From contig NZ_JANUEQ010000002.1 in the NCBI RefSeq assembly GCF_024807845.1, forward strand, positions 248,001 to 312,000: 64,000 bases of DNA, read 5' to 3'. A program made the position numbers and the translations under genes. The notes under the pieces were generated by a model that ran no database searches, was not told where the DNA came from, and worked only from the letters and a program-made list of their open reading frames with translations. This stretch comes from Klebsiella sp. BIGb0407 (GTDB taxonomy: Bacteria; Pseudomonadota; Gammaproteobacteria; Enterobacterales; Enterobacteriaceae). Shown here one piece after another: positions 19,023 through 29,582 of this stretch (its first letter is position 1; each line of letters opens with the position of its first letter).

Positions 19023-21896
19023 TTACTGGTAGTCGCTTATCGGTACGCAGGAACAGAACAGGTTACGGTCGCCATAAACATCATCCAGCCGCTTCACAGT
19101 CGGCCAGTATTTATTGGCATAGCCTGCCGGGAATACTGCAAGTTCGCGACTATAAGGATGTACCCAGTCAGCCACTATTTCATCCTGAGTGTGTGGGGCA
19201 TTGACCAGGGGATTATCAGCCAGCGGCCACTCACCGCTTATCACCCGCTCTGCCTCACCACGGATAGCGAGCATCGCATCAATAAACCTGTCTAATTCGA
19301 CTTTGCTTTCCGACTCAGTTGGCTCAACCATTAGGGTACCCGCAACCGGGAATGACATCGTTGGGGCGTGGAAACCAAAATCAATCAGGCGTTTAGCAAT
19401 ATCCATCTCGCTGATGCCGCTGGTTTCTTTGAGTGGACGAATGTCGAGAATACACTCATGCGCTACCCGGTCATCAGCCCCGGTATACAGCACCGGGAAG
19501 GCCGATTTCAGGCGGGTGGCAATATAGTTAGCATTCAGTATTGCGACCTGGCTTGCCTTTTTCAGGCCTTCAGCCCCCATCATCCGGATATACATCCAGC
19601 TAATAGGCAGAATCGATGCGCTGCCAAACGGAGCGGCAGAAACCGCCCCCTGATGGGTAAGCATACCTTCAATTTGCACCACGCTATGACCGGGTACAAA
19701 AGGTGCCAGGTGCGCTTTCACGCCAATAGGCCCCATGCCCGGACCACCGCCGCCATGAGGAATACAGAAGGTTTTATGCAGATTAAGGTGAGAAACATCC
19801 GCGCCAATATAACCCGGAGAGGTTATACCCACTTGGGCATTCATATTGGCACCGTCCAGATAAACCTGGCCCCCGAACTGGTGTACTATCTGGCACACTT
19901 CCCGGATAGTCTCTTCATAGACACCATGCGTTGAAGGGTAAGTCACCATAATGCAGGACAGGGCTTCACCCGCCTGCTCGGCTTTCAGACGTAAATCATG
20001 CAGGTCAATATTTCCGCATGAGTCACAGGCAACAACAATCACTTCCATGCCCGCCATCTGGGCCGATGCAGGATTAGTGCCATGAGCAGAACTCGGGATC
20101 AGACAAATATGGCGACCCGCTTCATTGCGACTTTCATGATAGCGGCGAATCGCCAGCAGACCGGCATATTCCCCTTGTGCACCTGAGTTAGGCTGCATAC
20201 ACAAAGCATCGTACCCTGTCAGTTTGACCAGCCAGTCAGAAAGCTGAGAGATCATCTGATGGTAACCTTCTGCCTGATTAGCCGGGCAGAAGGGATGCAG
20301 CTCAGCAAATTCAGGCCAAGTGATAGGGATCATTTCAGCAGCGGCATTGAGCTTCATGGTGCACGATCCCAGCGGTATCATCGCCTGATTCAGCGCTAGA
20401 TCTTTGCGCTCAAGGCTGTGCATATAGCGCATCATTTCCGTTTCGCTGTGGTAGCGATTAAACACCGGATGAGTCAGGATAGCATCACGACGGAGTATTG
20501 CTGGCGGAATAGAGTGCTCTGCGGCGCTCACCTGCTGATCCAGTGCATCGATATCCAGTTGATGATCTTCCCCTAACAGGACATCAAACAGGGTCAGGAT
20601 ATCTTCCCGGGTGGTGGTTTCATCAAGCGTAATCCCTACCGCATTGAGAATATCGCTGCGCAGGTTAATTTCGTGCTCTTCGGCACGAGCCAGCACCGCC
20701 GCCTTATCCACCACCTCAAGACAGAGAGTATCAAACCAGTGAGCGTGACGTAGCGACTGGCCTTTATGCTGTAAGCCCGCCGCCAGAATATCCGTCAGGC
20801 GATGGATGCGGGTGGCGATACGTTTCAGGCCGACAGGCCCATGATAAACCGCATACAGACTGGCAATATTGGCCAGTAATACCTGGGAAGTACAAATATT
20901 GGAATTCGCTTTCTCGCGGCGAATATGCTGCTCGCGGGTTTGCATCGCCATGCGTAGTGCGGTACGACCGGAGGCATCACGTGAGACACCAATAATACGC
21001 CCTGGCATGGATCGTTTAAACTGATCGCGGGACGCAAAGAAGGCAGCATGAGGACCACCGTATCCCATCGGGACACCAAAACGCTGGGCAGAACCAAAGA
21101 CAATATCTGCCCCTTGTTTCCCCGGCGAATCAAGCATCACCAGCGTCATGAAGTCTGCTGCCATCGCAACTATCACGTTGCGCTGTGCCAGTTGCTCAAT
21201 TAGCGCCTGATAATCATGCAGCGCGCCGGTCGTGCCGACTTGCTGTAACAGAACGCCGAAGATATCCTGGTGATCCAGCACCTTTTCGGCATCATCAACG
21301 ATGATATCAAAGCCAAAAGTGTCCGCGCGAGTACGCACAACATCAAGCGTTTGCGGGTGAACATCAGCGGCAACAAAAAAACGATTCGCACCTTTCAGTT
21401 TACTGATGCGTTTGGCCATCGCCATCGCTTCTGCGGCGGCGGTCGCTTCGTCCAGCAACGAGGCAGAGGCGATGTCCATCCCGGTTAAATCGAGGGTCAG
21501 TTGCTGGAAGTTTAGCAAGGCTTCGAGCCGCCCCTGGGAGACTTCAGGCTGATAAGGGGTATAAGCGGTATACCAGCCGGGGTTTTCCAGCATATTGCGC
21601 AGAATAACCGGCGGCGTATGAACCGGGGTATAGCCCATGCCAATATAGCTTTTAAAACGTTTATTACGCCCGGCTATCACTTTTAGCTCAGCCAGCGCGG
21701 CAAATTCAGTTGCTGCCTCACCCACCTCTGGTGGGCTGGCTAGCTGGATATCCTCAGGGACGAGAGATGAGATTAAAGCGTCAAGGGAGGATGCACCAAC
21801 AACCGCCAGCATTTCCTGCTGTTGCTGTTGATCGGGGCCGATATGGCGGTCAATAAAGGCTTCTTTATTTTCAAGCTGATGTAAGGACTCGGTCAT
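19023..21896 (-). CDS. gcvP: Glycine dehydrogenase (decarboxylating), P protein
   Basis: The P protein decarboxylates glycine and passes the aminomethyl group to the lipoyl arm of GcvH. The 957-residue homodimeric type matches E. coli in length. The PLP lysine is in [16 protein letters not shown] near residue 708. The N-terminal half is the ancestral duplicate. It is the last gene of gcvTHP, 83 nt after gcvH. No lesions seen. Confidence 0.97.
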   Translation of the reverse strand: MTESLHQLENKEAFIDRHIGPDQQQQQEMLAVVGASSLDALISSLVPEDIQLASPPEVGEAATEFAALAELKVIAGRNKRFKSYIGMGYTPVHTPPVILRNMLENPGWYTAYTPYQPEVSQGRLEALLNFQQLTLDLTGMDIASASLLDEATAAAEAMAMAKRISKLKGANRFFVAADVHPQTLDVVRTRADTFGFDIIVDDAEKVLDHQDIFGVLLQQVGTTGALHDYQALIEQLAQRNVIVAMAADFMTLVMLDSPGKQGADIVFGSAQRFGVPMGYGGPHAAFFASRDQFKRSMPGRIIGVSRDASGRTALRMAMQTREQHIRREKANSNICTSQVLLANIASLYAVYHGPVGLKRIATRIHRLTDILAAGLQHKGQSLRHAHWFDTLCLEVVDKAAVLARAEEHEINLRSDILNAVGITLDETTTREDILTLFDVLLGEDHQLDIDALDQQVSAAEHSIPPAILRRDAILTHPVFNRYHSETEMMRYMHSLERKDLALNQAMIPLGSCTMKLNAAAEMIPITWPEFAELHPFCPANQAEGYHQMISQLSDWLVKLTGYDALCMQPNSGAQGEYAGLLAIRRYHESRNEAGRHICLIPSSAHGTNPASAQMAGMEVIVVACDSCGNIDLHDLRLKAEQAGEALSCIMVTYPSTHGVYEETIREVCQIVHQFGGQVYLDGANMNAQVGITSPGYIGADVSHLNLHKTFCIPHGGGGPGMGPIGVKAHLAPFVPGHSVVQIEGMLTHQGAVSAAPFGSASILPISWMYIRMMGAEGLKKASQVAILNANYIATRLKSAFPVLYTGADDRVAHECILDIRPLKETSGISEMDIAKRLIDFGFHAPTMSFPVAGTLMVEPTESESKVELDRFIDAMLAIRGEAERVISGEWPLADNPLVNAPHTQDEIVADWVHPYSRELAVFPAGYANKYWPTVKRLDDVYGDRNLFCSCVPISDYQ

Positions 21897-21979
21897 GAGA
21901 GCACTTCCTGAATCGGACAGTTCTTTGCCAGGCGATAACGTCCGGACGGTTCAATCTTGCGTTATCGCCAGGCTCACAG

Positions 21980-22369
21980 TTACTCGTCTTCCAGCAACGC
22001 CTCGTAGGCTGCGGCATCCAGTAATGCTTCCAGTTCACTCGCATCGCTGGCTTTAATTCTAAAAATCCAGCCACTGCCATAGGGTTCGCTGTTAACCTGT
22101 TCCGGGGAGTCTCCCAGTTCTGCGTTAACTTCAACGATTTCACCGCTAATCGGGGCATAGATATCAGAGGCCGCTTTTACCGACTCGGCCACTGAACAGT
22201 CGTCCCCCTGACTCACCTGGCTTCCCACTTCGGGCAAGTCAATAAAGACCATATCGCCAAGTAATTCCTGAGCATGTTCAGTAATACCGACAGTGAAGGT
22301 GCCATCAGCTTCCTCACGTAGCCATTCATGCTCTTTGGTATATTTTAATTCGTTCGGCACATTGCTCAT
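21980..22369 (-). CDS. gcvH: Glycine cleavage system H protein
   Basis: A 129-residue lipoyl carrier protein. The lipoylated lysine is K65 in AESVKAASD, within a biotinyl/lipoyl-type beta barrel. It shuttles the aminomethyl group between GcvP, GcvT and Lpd. It is the middle gene of the operon, 26 nt after gcvT. Confidence 0.97.
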   Translation of the reverse strand: MSNVPNELKYTKEHEWLREEADGTFTVGITEHAQELLGDMVFIDLPEVGSQVSQGDDCSVAESVKAASDIYAPISGEIVEVNAELGDSPEQVNSEPYGSGWIFRIKASDASELEALLDAAAYEALLEDE

Positions 22370-22395
22370 TGTTTTCTCCCGACAACTTATTCCAA

Positions 22396-23493
22396 TTAAT
22401 TAAATAGCGCTTTGCCCGCACGGACAAACACCGGCCTGGTGACTCTGACGGTCATCTCACGCTTACGTATTTCAACAATTGCGCTGTCGCCAATATCTTC
22501 CGGGACACGCGCCAGAGCAATACTGTAGCCAAGCGTGGGTGAAAAAGTTCCGCTGGTAATCTTACCTTCGTGAATGTTGCCAGCGGCATCGGTGAAGCGC
22601 ACCGGCTGGCCTGCACGTAAGACGCCTTTATCTTCCAGTACCAGGCCCACGAGTTTTTCACCACCCGCAGCCCGTTTAGCCTCTAATGCTTCACGACCAA
22701 TAAAATCACGGCTTTCGGGTTCCCAGGCGATGGTCCAGCCCATATTCGCAGCCAGAGGGGATGTTTCTTCATCCATCTCCTGGCTGTATAAATTCAGCCC
22801 GGCTTCAAGGCGCAGGGTATCACGCGCCCCTAATCCACAAGGTTTTACTCCCGCCGCCAGCAGTTGCTGCCAGAAATCGACCGCCTGTTCATTGGGAAGG
22901 GCAATTTCATAGCCGTCTTCGCCGGTATAGCCGGTGGTGGCAATAAACAGCTCACCTGCCTGAACACCAAAAAAGGGTTTCATACCGGCAATAGCCTGAC
23001 GCTGTTCATCGTTCAGCAATGTCGCGACCTTCGCTTTGGCATGAGGCCCCTGGACCGCAATCAGAGAGAGGTCATCCCGTACGTTAACCGATACCGCAAA
23101 AGGCTCTGCCTGCTGAGTTATCCAGTCCAGATCTTTATGACGCGTTGCAGAGTTAACCACCAGACGATAATAGTCCGTATCCAGGAAGTAGATAATCAGA
23201 TCGTCAATCACGCCACCAGAGGCATTAAGCATCGCGGTATAGAGAGCCTTGCCCGGTAGCGTCAGCTTCGCCACATCATTGGCGACCAGATAACGTAAGA
23301 ACTCCTGAGTACGACTGCCGTGGAGATCAACGATAGTCATATGAGAGACATCAAACATGCCGGCGTCAGTTCGTACCGCGTGATGCTCATCAATCTGCGA
23401 GCCATAGTGTAATGGCATCATCCAGCCGTGAAAGTCGACCATACGAGCACCGCACTGTTGGTGCTGTTCAAATAAGGGGGTTTGTTGAGTCAT
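22396..23493 (-). CDS. gcvT: Aminomethyltransferase, glycine cleavage T protein
   Basis: GcvT transfers the methylene unit to tetrahydrofolate and releases ammonia. The product has 365 residues and starts at ATG 23493 ([11 protein letters not shown]), preceded by GAGGAAA; a 22-codon upstream extension is not conserved. The folate-binding region includes [23 protein letters not shown] and the [13 protein letters not shown] motif. It is the first gene of gcvTHP, normally controlled by GcvA, Lrp and PurR. Confidence 0.97.
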   Translation of the reverse strand: MTQQTPLFEQHQQCGARMVDFHGWMMPLHYGSQIDEHHAVRTDAGMFDVSHMTIVDLHGSRTQEFLRYLVANDVAKLTLPGKALYTAMLNASGGVIDDLIIYFLDTDYYRLVVNSATRHKDLDWITQQAEPFAVSVNVRDDLSLIAVQGPHAKAKVATLLNDEQRQAIAGMKPFFGVQAGELFIATTGYTGEDGYEIALPNEQAVDFWQQLLAAGVKPCGLGARDTLRLEAGLNLYSQEMDEETSPLAANMGWTIAWEPESRDFIGREALEAKRAAGGEKLVGLVLEDKGVLRAGQPVRFTDAAGNIHEGKITSGTFSPTLGYSIALARVPEDIGDSAIVEIRKREMTVRVTRPVFVRAGKALFN

Positions 23494-23895
23494 GTTTTCC
23501 TCTTTTAACCCATCGATGCGACTCGTAGCCCGACCTGAATCAGTCAGAGCGACGAACAAGATTCTTTGCTGAAGTTATCACCGAATCACTCACTAAACTA
23601 TAAACCAAAATCCTTGCTGGATTAGCTTATCGATATATCGGAAAAAACGATGCCTGCGGCCTGCCGGGATAAAAATGAGACAAACACCGCATAAATAGTA
23701 TGACTTTGATTAATTAATGCGGAGCAGATAACAGTTATGAGGTTTTTTATAGGGAATTAAGCATAATTCACGATAAGTGGAATTAGAAAAAATAATGCGA
23801 AATTTAGCCTGGGATTAGAATTTTTCAAACAAGAGGAATGCTTCTCTTCCGCTATCGCGGAAGAGAAATCAGGTACAGCCTATGGCTGTGAGGGA
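23494..23895. other. gcvT promoter region / ubiI 3' region
   Basis: A 400-nt gap. The half next to gcvT must hold the gcv promoter and its GcvA/Lrp sites, which I could not place by eye. The half next to ubiI holds the hairpin at 23842-23867. No ORF is supported. Confidence 0.5.
23842..23867. terminator. Terminator after ubiI
   Basis: A perfect 11-bp stem (TTCTCTTCCGC / GCGGAAGAGAA) with a 4-nt loop lies about 30 nt after the ubiI stop. The U-run is weak. Confidence 0.65.
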
Positions 23896-25095
23896 TCAGC
23901 GTAACCAGGAAGGTAAGTCGTCCAGCCCCATTGCCTGCCTGACCAATTTGGGCTTCACACCCGGCAAGGTATTGGCCAGTTTCAGGCCGACATCACGCAG
24001 CAGTTTCTTCGCCGGGTTATTACCCGCAAACAGTTCACGGAAGCCCTGCATACTGGCAAGCATCAGCGCCGCACTGTGTTTACGGCTACGTTCATAGCGG
24101 CGTAAATAGAGATGCTGACCAAAGTCTTTCCCTTCCCGATGCAAGCGGCGAATTTCAGAGACCAGTTCAGCGGCATCCATAAAGCCAAGATTCACCCCCT
24201 GACCTGCCAGAGGATGAATGGTGTGCGCCGCATCACCCACCAGCGCCAGACGATGGCTGGCAAAACTACGGGCATAGCGACCGGTCAACGGAAAAACTTG
24301 TCGTTCGCTGTCGAGCTGGCATAACCCTAGCTGCAAATCAAAAGTCGAGGAAAGCGCCCGGTTAAACTCTTCAGCCGTTGCTATTTTCATCGCCTCGGCC
24401 TCTGTGGGTGACAGGGACCAGACAATGGAACAAAGATACGGGTCGCTCAGCGGTAAGAAAGCGAGGATCCCATTACCATGAAATACCTGACGGGCGACAG
24501 CCTGATGCGGCTCAGCGGTACGTATCGTGGCAACCAAGGCGTGGTGATTATAGTCCCAGAATGTCAGTGGAATATCGGCTTTATTCCGCACCCATGAGTT
24601 CGCGCCATCCGCGCCAACCACCAGGCGTGCGGTTAACATAGCCCCGTCTTTCAGGGTCAGAAAAGCCTCATTTTCACCCCAGGCGATTTGCTGAATTTCA
24701 GCCGGAGCAAGCAGTGTGATATCGGAGCATTGTTCAGCTCTCTGCCAGAGCGCAGAATGAACCACCGCATTTTCAACAATATGACCAAGATGACTAAAGC
24801 CAAAACTTTTATCGTCGAAATCAATTCGCCCGAAGCTGTCTTTATCCCAGACTTCCATGCCGTGGTAGCGGCTGGCTCGCTTTGTAATATTCGGCCAGAC
24901 GCCAAGGTGGGTCAGGAACTTCTCGCTGGCCGCATTGATGGCTGATACACGCAGCTCAGGAGCTGCGTCAGGACTCAGTGGCTCAGGAACATGGTTTTCC
25001 AGTACCGCGACACGCAGCCCGCTGCCCTGAAGGCCACAAGCCACAGCCAGCCCCACCATTCCGCCACCAACAATCGCCACATCAACGCTTTGCAA
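23896..25095 (-). CDS. ubiI: 2-octaprenylphenol 5-hydroxylase UbiI (VisC)
   Basis: UbiI is an FAD monooxygenase that performs the C5 hydroxylation in ubiquinone synthesis. In the 399 residues are the N-terminal dinucleotide motif VDVAIVGGGMVGLAVA, ADGANSWVR and GDAAHTIHPLAGQGVNLG. The start is TTG 25095 (MQSVDVAI...), supported by GGAG eight bases upstream. It lies 12 nt after ubiH in the ygfB-pepP-ubiH-ubiI operon. Confidence 0.96.
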   Translation of the reverse strand: MQSVDVAIVGGGMVGLAVACGLQGSGLRVAVLENHVPEPLSPDAAPELRVSAINAASEKFLTHLGVWPNITKRASRYHGMEVWDKDSFGRIDFDDKSFGFSHLGHIVENAVVHSALWQRAEQCSDITLLAPAEIQQIAWGENEAFLTLKDGAMLTARLVVGADGANSWVRNKADIPLTFWDYNHHALVATIRTAEPHQAVARQVFHGNGILAFLPLSDPYLCSIVWSLSPTEAEAMKIATAEEFNRALSSTFDLQLGLCQLDSERQVFPLTGRYARSFASHRLALVGDAAHTIHPLAGQGVNLGFMDAAELVSEIRRLHREGKDFGQHLYLRRYERSRKHSAALMLASMQGFRELFAGNNPAKKLLRDVGLKLANTLPGVKPKLVRQAMGLDDLPSWLR

Positions 25096-25107
25096 ATTGA
25101 CTCTCCT

Positions 25108-26286
25108 TTAACGCGCAACCCAACCTAGCGTGCGCTGAGCCAGCACATCACGTGCCGGAGTAAAATGTTCCATGGCCATAAGACCAAGATTACGCCCCAC
25201 CACTAAAGGTGCCCAGCGGTTAGCAAACAGATGAACCAGACTGTCTGTCATACCAATTGTCATGGTTTTGTCTGTCGTGCGTTGCTGCTGATAAGCCGCC
25301 AGCACGGGGAAACTGCCGGGATCTTGTTGCGACTGCCAGGCCTGAGAAAGATTCTCAGCCAGCGACATCACATCACGCAGAGCCAGGTTAAAACCTTGCC
25401 CGGCTATCGGATGCAACGTTTGCGCCGCATTACCAACCAGCACCAGGCGATGGGAAACAGACTGAGCCGCCGTCGTTAACGCCAGCGGATAGTGGTGACG
25501 AGCCCCTACCTGGGTAATACGTCCAAGACGCCAGCCAAATGCCCGCTGTAGCTGCTGGCGGAACTCATCATCGCTCCAGGCTGCAACCTGCTCACCTGCT
25601 TCCCGCGCATGGCACCAGACCAGGGAACAGCGACCATCAGACATGGGCAGCATCGCCAGTGGCCCGTGTTCGGTAAAACGCTCGAAGGCACGCCCGTCAT
25701 GGGGTTGTGAGGTGGTGACATTGGCGATAACCGCAATTTGCTGATAGTTATCGGATTTCCAGACCACACCACATTGTGCCGCGAGAGTCGAGCGAGAACC
25801 ATCTGCGGCAACCAGCAAGCTGCCTTTCAGGGCAGTTCCGTCACTGAGAGTGACATGAACGGAGTCCTGCTCTCGCTGGAAAGTCGTGACGCGTTGTGGG
25901 CAGTGTACGGTGACGCCTGGTGCCTTTTGCAGCAGATTGAACAGCCGCCTGCCGATATCATGCAGCTCAACCACTTGCCCGAGCGCCGGAATATGATAAT
26001 CCTCAGCCTTCAGGGTGACAAAACTTGCGTGCCCGCGATCGCTGACATGCACGGTACGAATCGCCGTGGCACAGTCAGAAATTGCAGGCCAGACACCAAT
26101 ATTCGTCAGCTGCTGACAGGTTCCCTGTGCCAGAGCGATAGCTCTGGCATCAAAGCCCGGATGAGAAGCACTGTCAGGGCTCACCGCTTCAATCAAATGA
26201 ACCGGTAATTTGCCCTGTGTTAACTGAGAAATAGCCAGCGCAAGCGTTGCCCCCGCCATTCCTCCACCCACAATAATGATGCTCAT
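25108..26286 (-). CDS. ubiH: 2-octaprenyl-6-methoxyphenol hydroxylase UbiH
   Basis: An FAD monooxygenase of the same family as UbiI, for the C1 hydroxylation of the ubiquinone ring. The 392-residue protein has IIVGGGMAGATLALA at the N-terminus, ADGSRSTLA mid-protein and GNAAQTLHPIAGQGFNLA. It is preceded by pepP at 10 nt and followed by ubiI. Confidence 0.96.
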   Translation of the reverse strand: MSIIIVGGGMAGATLALAISQLTQGKLPVHLIEAVSPDSASHPGFDARAIALAQGTCQQLTNIGVWPAISDCATAIRTVHVSDRGHASFVTLKAEDYHIPALGQVVELHDIGRRLFNLLQKAPGVTVHCPQRVTTFQREQDSVHVTLSDGTALKGSLLVAADGSRSTLAAQCGVVWKSDNYQQIAVIANVTTSQPHDGRAFERFTEHGPLAMLPMSDGRCSLVWCHAREAGEQVAAWSDDEFRQQLQRAFGWRLGRITQVGARHHYPLALTTAAQSVSHRLVLVGNAAQTLHPIAGQGFNLALRDVMSLAENLSQAWQSQQDPGSFPVLAAYQQQRTTDKTMTIGMTDSLVHLFANRWAPLVVGRNLGLMAMEHFTPARDVLAQRTLGWVAR

Positions 26287-26296
26287 ATCATACTCG

Positions 26297-27613
26297 TTAC
26301 TGCCGAGCCGCAGCCATCAACGCTTCAATATCATCAGCAGATTTCACGACACTAGCGGTTAAATTTTCATTACCGTTTTCAGTTATCAGAATATCGTCTT
26401 CAATACGGATACCAATACCACGGTATTCTGGCGGAACGTCGGCATCAGGGGCGATATAGAGTCCAGGCTCAATGGTAATGACCATTCCAGGCTCCAGAAC
26501 ACGTGAACGATCTGCACCATAGACACCGACATCATGAACATCCAGGCCAAGCCAGTGGCTGAGACTGTGCATGAAGAATTCCTGATACGCATTCTCGCTA
26601 ATCAGCGTATCCACATCGCCTTTCAGCAGACCGAGTTTCACCAGCCCCGTCACCATGATACGCACCACTTGCACAGTGACTTCCTGAATAGTGGTGCCCG
26701 GCCGATACAACACAAGTGCAGTATCAAGAGATTCCAGAACGATATCGTAAATAGCCCGCTGAGGAGCGCTAAATTTCCCATTAACCGGGAAAGTACGGGT
26801 GATATCGCCCGCATATCCCAGGTATTCACAGCCGGCATCAATCAGAACTAAATCACCGTCCTGCATCTTACTTTCGTTTTCAGTGTAATGCAGAATGCAG
26901 CCGTTATCCCCACTACCAACAATGGTATTATAAGACGGGAAGCGAGCTCCATGGCGAGTAAATTCGTGATGAATTTCACCTTCAAGCTGATATTCAAACA
27001 TTCCCGGACGACATTTTTCCATCGCTCGGGTATGTGCCAGAGCGCTGATTTCGCCAGCACGGCGTAAGATTGCACACTCAGCTTCTGATTTGAACAGGCG
27101 CATATCGTGAAGCACCGGGCGCCAGTCAGTCATGGTAGCAGGAGCACTCAGATTCTGACGGCTGCCACGACGTAGCTTATCCAGCGCAGTAAACACAATG
27201 CGGTCGGCATAGTCATATTCGCCCTGAGCGTGATAGACCACCGTCAGCCCATTGAGTAACTGATACAGCTGCTCATCAATTTCATTAAATGCCAGCGCCC
27301 GGTCAATACCCAGTTTTTGCGGGGCATTTTCTTGTCCCAGGCGACGGCCAAACCAGATCTCTTTGGTCTTATCGCGGACGCGATTAAACAGCACGCTGTG
27401 ACTATGGGTCACATCACTTTTAATCAGCACCAGAACGGCTTCTGGTTCATTAAACCCGGTTAAATACCAAAAATCGCTATTCTGACGATAGGAATATTCA
27501 GTATCAGCACTACGGGTTGCTTCAGGCGCCGAAAAGATAATAGCGGCACTTGCCGATTCCATTTTCGCCAGTAATGCCTGACGGCGACGGTGAAATTCAG
27601 ACTGCTGTTTCAT
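26297..27613 (-). CDS. pepP: Xaa-Pro aminopeptidase PepP
   Basis: PepP removes N-terminal residues from Xaa-Pro peptides and needs two Mn ions. The 438-residue protein has the pita-bread fold with metal ligands in LIDAGCEYLGYAGDITRTF (two Asp), HSLSHWLGLDVHD, TIEPGLYI and RIEDDIL. A GTG one codon upstream (27616) is possible, but ATG 27613 has a better GGAGG placement. It lies in the ubi operon, 23 nt after ygfB. Confidence 0.96.
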   Translation of the reverse strand: MKQQSEFHRRRQALLAKMESASAAIIFSAPEATRSADTEYSYRQNSDFWYLTGFNEPEAVLVLIKSDVTHSHSVLFNRVRDKTKEIWFGRRLGQENAPQKLGIDRALAFNEIDEQLYQLLNGLTVVYHAQGEYDYADRIVFTALDKLRRGSRQNLSAPATMTDWRPVLHDMRLFKSEAECAILRRAGEISALAHTRAMEKCRPGMFEYQLEGEIHHEFTRHGARFPSYNTIVGSGDNGCILHYTENESKMQDGDLVLIDAGCEYLGYAGDITRTFPVNGKFSAPQRAIYDIVLESLDTALVLYRPGTTIQEVTVQVVRIMVTGLVKLGLLKGDVDTLISENAYQEFFMHSLSHWLGLDVHDVGVYGADRSRVLEPGMVITIEPGLYIAPDADVPPEYRGIGIRIEDDILITENGNENLTASVVKSADDIEALMAAARQ

Positions 27614-27636
27614 CACTCCTCCCGAGATTGTTCTGA

Positions 27637-28215
27637 TTAATGAAGTGTTGGTTTACTCGCTTCTGGTGCCAGCGGTTGAGTACGCGTAAAGGTGTCATGG
27701 CAGAGTAAAGCGGCGACACGGACATACTCGATAATTTCTTCCAGAGACATTTCCAGCTCTTCCTGGTCGTCATCTTCGTCATAACCCAGTTGGGCGATAT
27801 TACGTAAATCGTCAATCGCTTCGCCGGTCTCGCCTGGTACTTTATCCAGTTTAGACTGCGTAATGCCTAGTCCTAACAGGAAATGGTTCACCCAGCCGGA
27901 CAGCGCGTCAGCCCGGTCAAAAACTGTTGTTTCGTCGCCTTCTGGAATATAAAGCTGAAACAGAAAACCGTCATCTTCCAGGGCATCGGCAATAGCCGCA
28001 TGCATCTGGCGTAAAATATCAGCCAGGTTTTTGCTAAACGCTAGCCCTTCATTCGTGAAATCATGGAGCAGGGTTTGCCAGTTGCTTTCATTACTTCCGC
28101 CGCAAAGCATGCCGCTGATTAAACCATGCATTTCCGCGGGCGTAAGGCCCACACCTTGTTCATTTAATAGCTGGCCTACTGCATCGTAGCCAGGCATTGC
28201 ATTTTGTATAGACAT
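27637..28215 (-). CDS. ygfB: UPF0149 family protein YgfB
   Basis: A 192-residue helical protein of the UPF0149/YgfB family ([33 protein letters not shown]). Its function is unknown in enterobacteria; in Pseudomonas a YgfB protein affects beta-lactam resistance through AmpDh3 expression. It is the first gene of ygfB-pepP-ubiH-ubiI, divergent from zapA. The start is ATG 28215, matching the E. coli N-terminus MSIQN. Confidence 0.93.
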   Translation of the reverse strand: MSIQNAMPGYDAVGQLLNEQGVGLTPAEMHGLISGMLCGGSNESNWQTLLHDFTNEGLAFSKNLADILRQMHAAIADALEDDGFLFQLYIPEGDETTVFDRADALSGWVNHFLLGLGITQSKLDKVPGETGEAIDDLRNIAQLGYDEDDDQEELEMSLEEIIEYVRVAALLCHDTFTRTQPLAPEASKPTLH

Positions 28216-28383
28216 GCGCATTCATCGTCGTTAGCAGGAGGAGTGTGTTATGCTACCACTTGGACCCCTGTAGATACCAGAAAAGGGCTTGTATCTTAAT
28301 ATCAGGGTAGCTATAGTGGCGCGCCTTAGGTTATTGAAATTCTTATAACGCTAAGGCAGGCGAGTTAACAGCAGGAAGGTCGC

Positions 28384-28701
28384 ATGTCTGCACAACCAGT
28401 CGATATTCAAATTTTCGGTCGCTCATTACGTGTTAATTGCCCACCGGAACAGCAGGATGCGCTGAATCAGGCTGCAGAAGAACTGAGCCAGCGTTTGCAA
28501 GATTTAAAAGTTAGAACCCGAGTCACAAATACAGAGCAGTTAGTGTTCATTGCTGCACTGAATATTTGTTATGAACTGGCGCAAGAAAAAGCCAAAACTC
28601 GTGATTATGCCGCGAATATGGAAGAACGTATTCGTATGCTGCAACAGACGATTGAACGCGCATTGCTTGAACAAGGACGACAAGGTCCGGCATTTGAATA
28701 A
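28384..28701 (+). CDS. zapA: Cell division protein ZapA
   Basis: ZapA binds and bundles FtsZ filaments and links the Z ring to ZapB. The 105-residue protein has a globular N-terminal part ([18 protein letters not shown]) and a C-terminal coiled coil (about 70-105; [19 protein letters not shown]). It lies directly upstream of 6S RNA, the conserved zapA-ssrS-ygfA order. Confidence 0.97.
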   Translation: MSAQPVDIQIFGRSLRVNCPPEQQDALNQAAEELSQRLQDLKVRTRVTNTEQLVFIAALNICYELAQEKAKTRDYAANMEERIRMLQQTIERALLEQGRQGPAFE

Positions 28702-28739
28702 CGCGTAAAAGTCGATTATACTGTTCAGTAACAGACAGA

Positions 28740-28923
28740 ATTTCTCTGAGATGTTTGCAAGCGGGCCCGTCCCCTGAGCCGATATTTAATACCAACAGAA
28801 TGTGTCGATCCATGATCGGTGCGCATGCTCGGTTCGTCCGAGAAGCCTGAAGATTATGACGATATGTTCACCTTGAACCATGGGTTCAAGGGTTACAGCC
28901 TGCAGCGGCATCTCGGAGAATCC
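28740..28923 (+). ncRNA. ssrS: 6S RNA
   Basis: This 184-nt RNA matches E. coli 6S RNA in length and in its closing stem: ATTTCTCTGAGATG at the 5' end pairs with CATCTCGGAGAAT at the 3' end. The conserved CCCCTGAGCCGATATTT, GAGCATGCTCGG-type bulge region (GCGCATGCTCGG here) and CACCTTGAACCATGGGTTC are present. It binds sigma-70 RNA polymerase as a promoter mimic in stationary phase. It is processed from a transcript that continues into ygfA. Confidence 0.96.
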
Positions 28924-28945
28924 CCCCTTTTACAGGCTTTCGCCT

Positions 28946-29542
28946 ATGACTCTCTCTTCTTCACGATCGGAACTTCGTCAAGCCATTCGCCAGTCTATAC
29001 GCCAGCATCGACGTGCTCTCACAGCGGATGAGCAAAACCATTTTGCCCTGAAAGCCGCACAACGGATGCTAGCTTTGCCAGAAATTATCGGTGCGAAAAA
29101 TATCGCTCTGTTTCTCTCTTTCGATGGAGAACTGGATACCGCTCCTTTAATTAACGCGCTCTGGCAGACGAATAAAGCCGTCTATCTCCCGGTATTACAT
29201 CCCTTCAGTGCCGGAAATTTATTATTTCTGCGCTACAGCGAAACGACACCATTAATCAGAAACCGGCTGAAAATTCTGGAACCTCAGTTGGATGTCAGAC
29301 AGGTACTGCCGATTGCACAGTTGGATGTTCTAGTGACACCCCTGGTCGCTTTTGACTCAGACGGACAAAGGCTTGGCATGGGAGGAGGATTCTACGACAG
29401 GACGTTACAGAACTGGCAACAACATCATTTTTACCCTGTAGGGCTGGCACATGATTGCCAGTGGGTACCGGAGCTTCCGACCGAAGCCTGGGATATACCG
29501 CTACCGGCTGTTGTGACGCCATCGCATCTCTGGCAGTGGTAA
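28946..29542 (+). CDS. ygfA: 5-formyltetrahydrofolate cyclo-ligase family protein YgfA (Fau)
   Basis: The 198-residue protein is of the 5-FTHF cyclo-ligase (MTHFS) family. Motifs visible are the N-terminal RQHRRALT, FDGELDTAPL, LPVLHPFSAGNLLF and the nucleotide/folate loop FDSDGQRLGMGGGFYDRTL. The start is ATG 28946; a longer reading would extend into 6S RNA. Co-transcription with ssrS is conserved, and YgfA has been linked to persister formation in E. coli. Confidence 0.94.
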   Translation: MTLSSSRSELRQAIRQSIRQHRRALTADEQNHFALKAAQRMLALPEIIGAKNIALFLSFDGELDTAPLINALWQTNKAVYLPVLHPFSAGNLLFLRYSETTPLIRNRLKILEPQLDVRQVLPIAQLDVLVTPLVAFDSDGQRLGMGGGFYDRTLQNWQQHHFYPVGLAHDCQWVPELPTEAWDIPLPAVVTPSHLWQW

Positions 29543-29543
29543 T

Positions 29544-29571
29544 AGCGCCTCAGGTTCACACCAAAGGCGCT
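29544..29571. terminator. Terminator between ygfA and serA
   Basis: AGCGCCT and AGGCGCT form a 7-bp stem across a 14-nt loop between the convergent stops of ygfA and serA. It has no strong U-run. Confidence 0.5.
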
Positions 29572-29582
29572 GGTATCGCTAA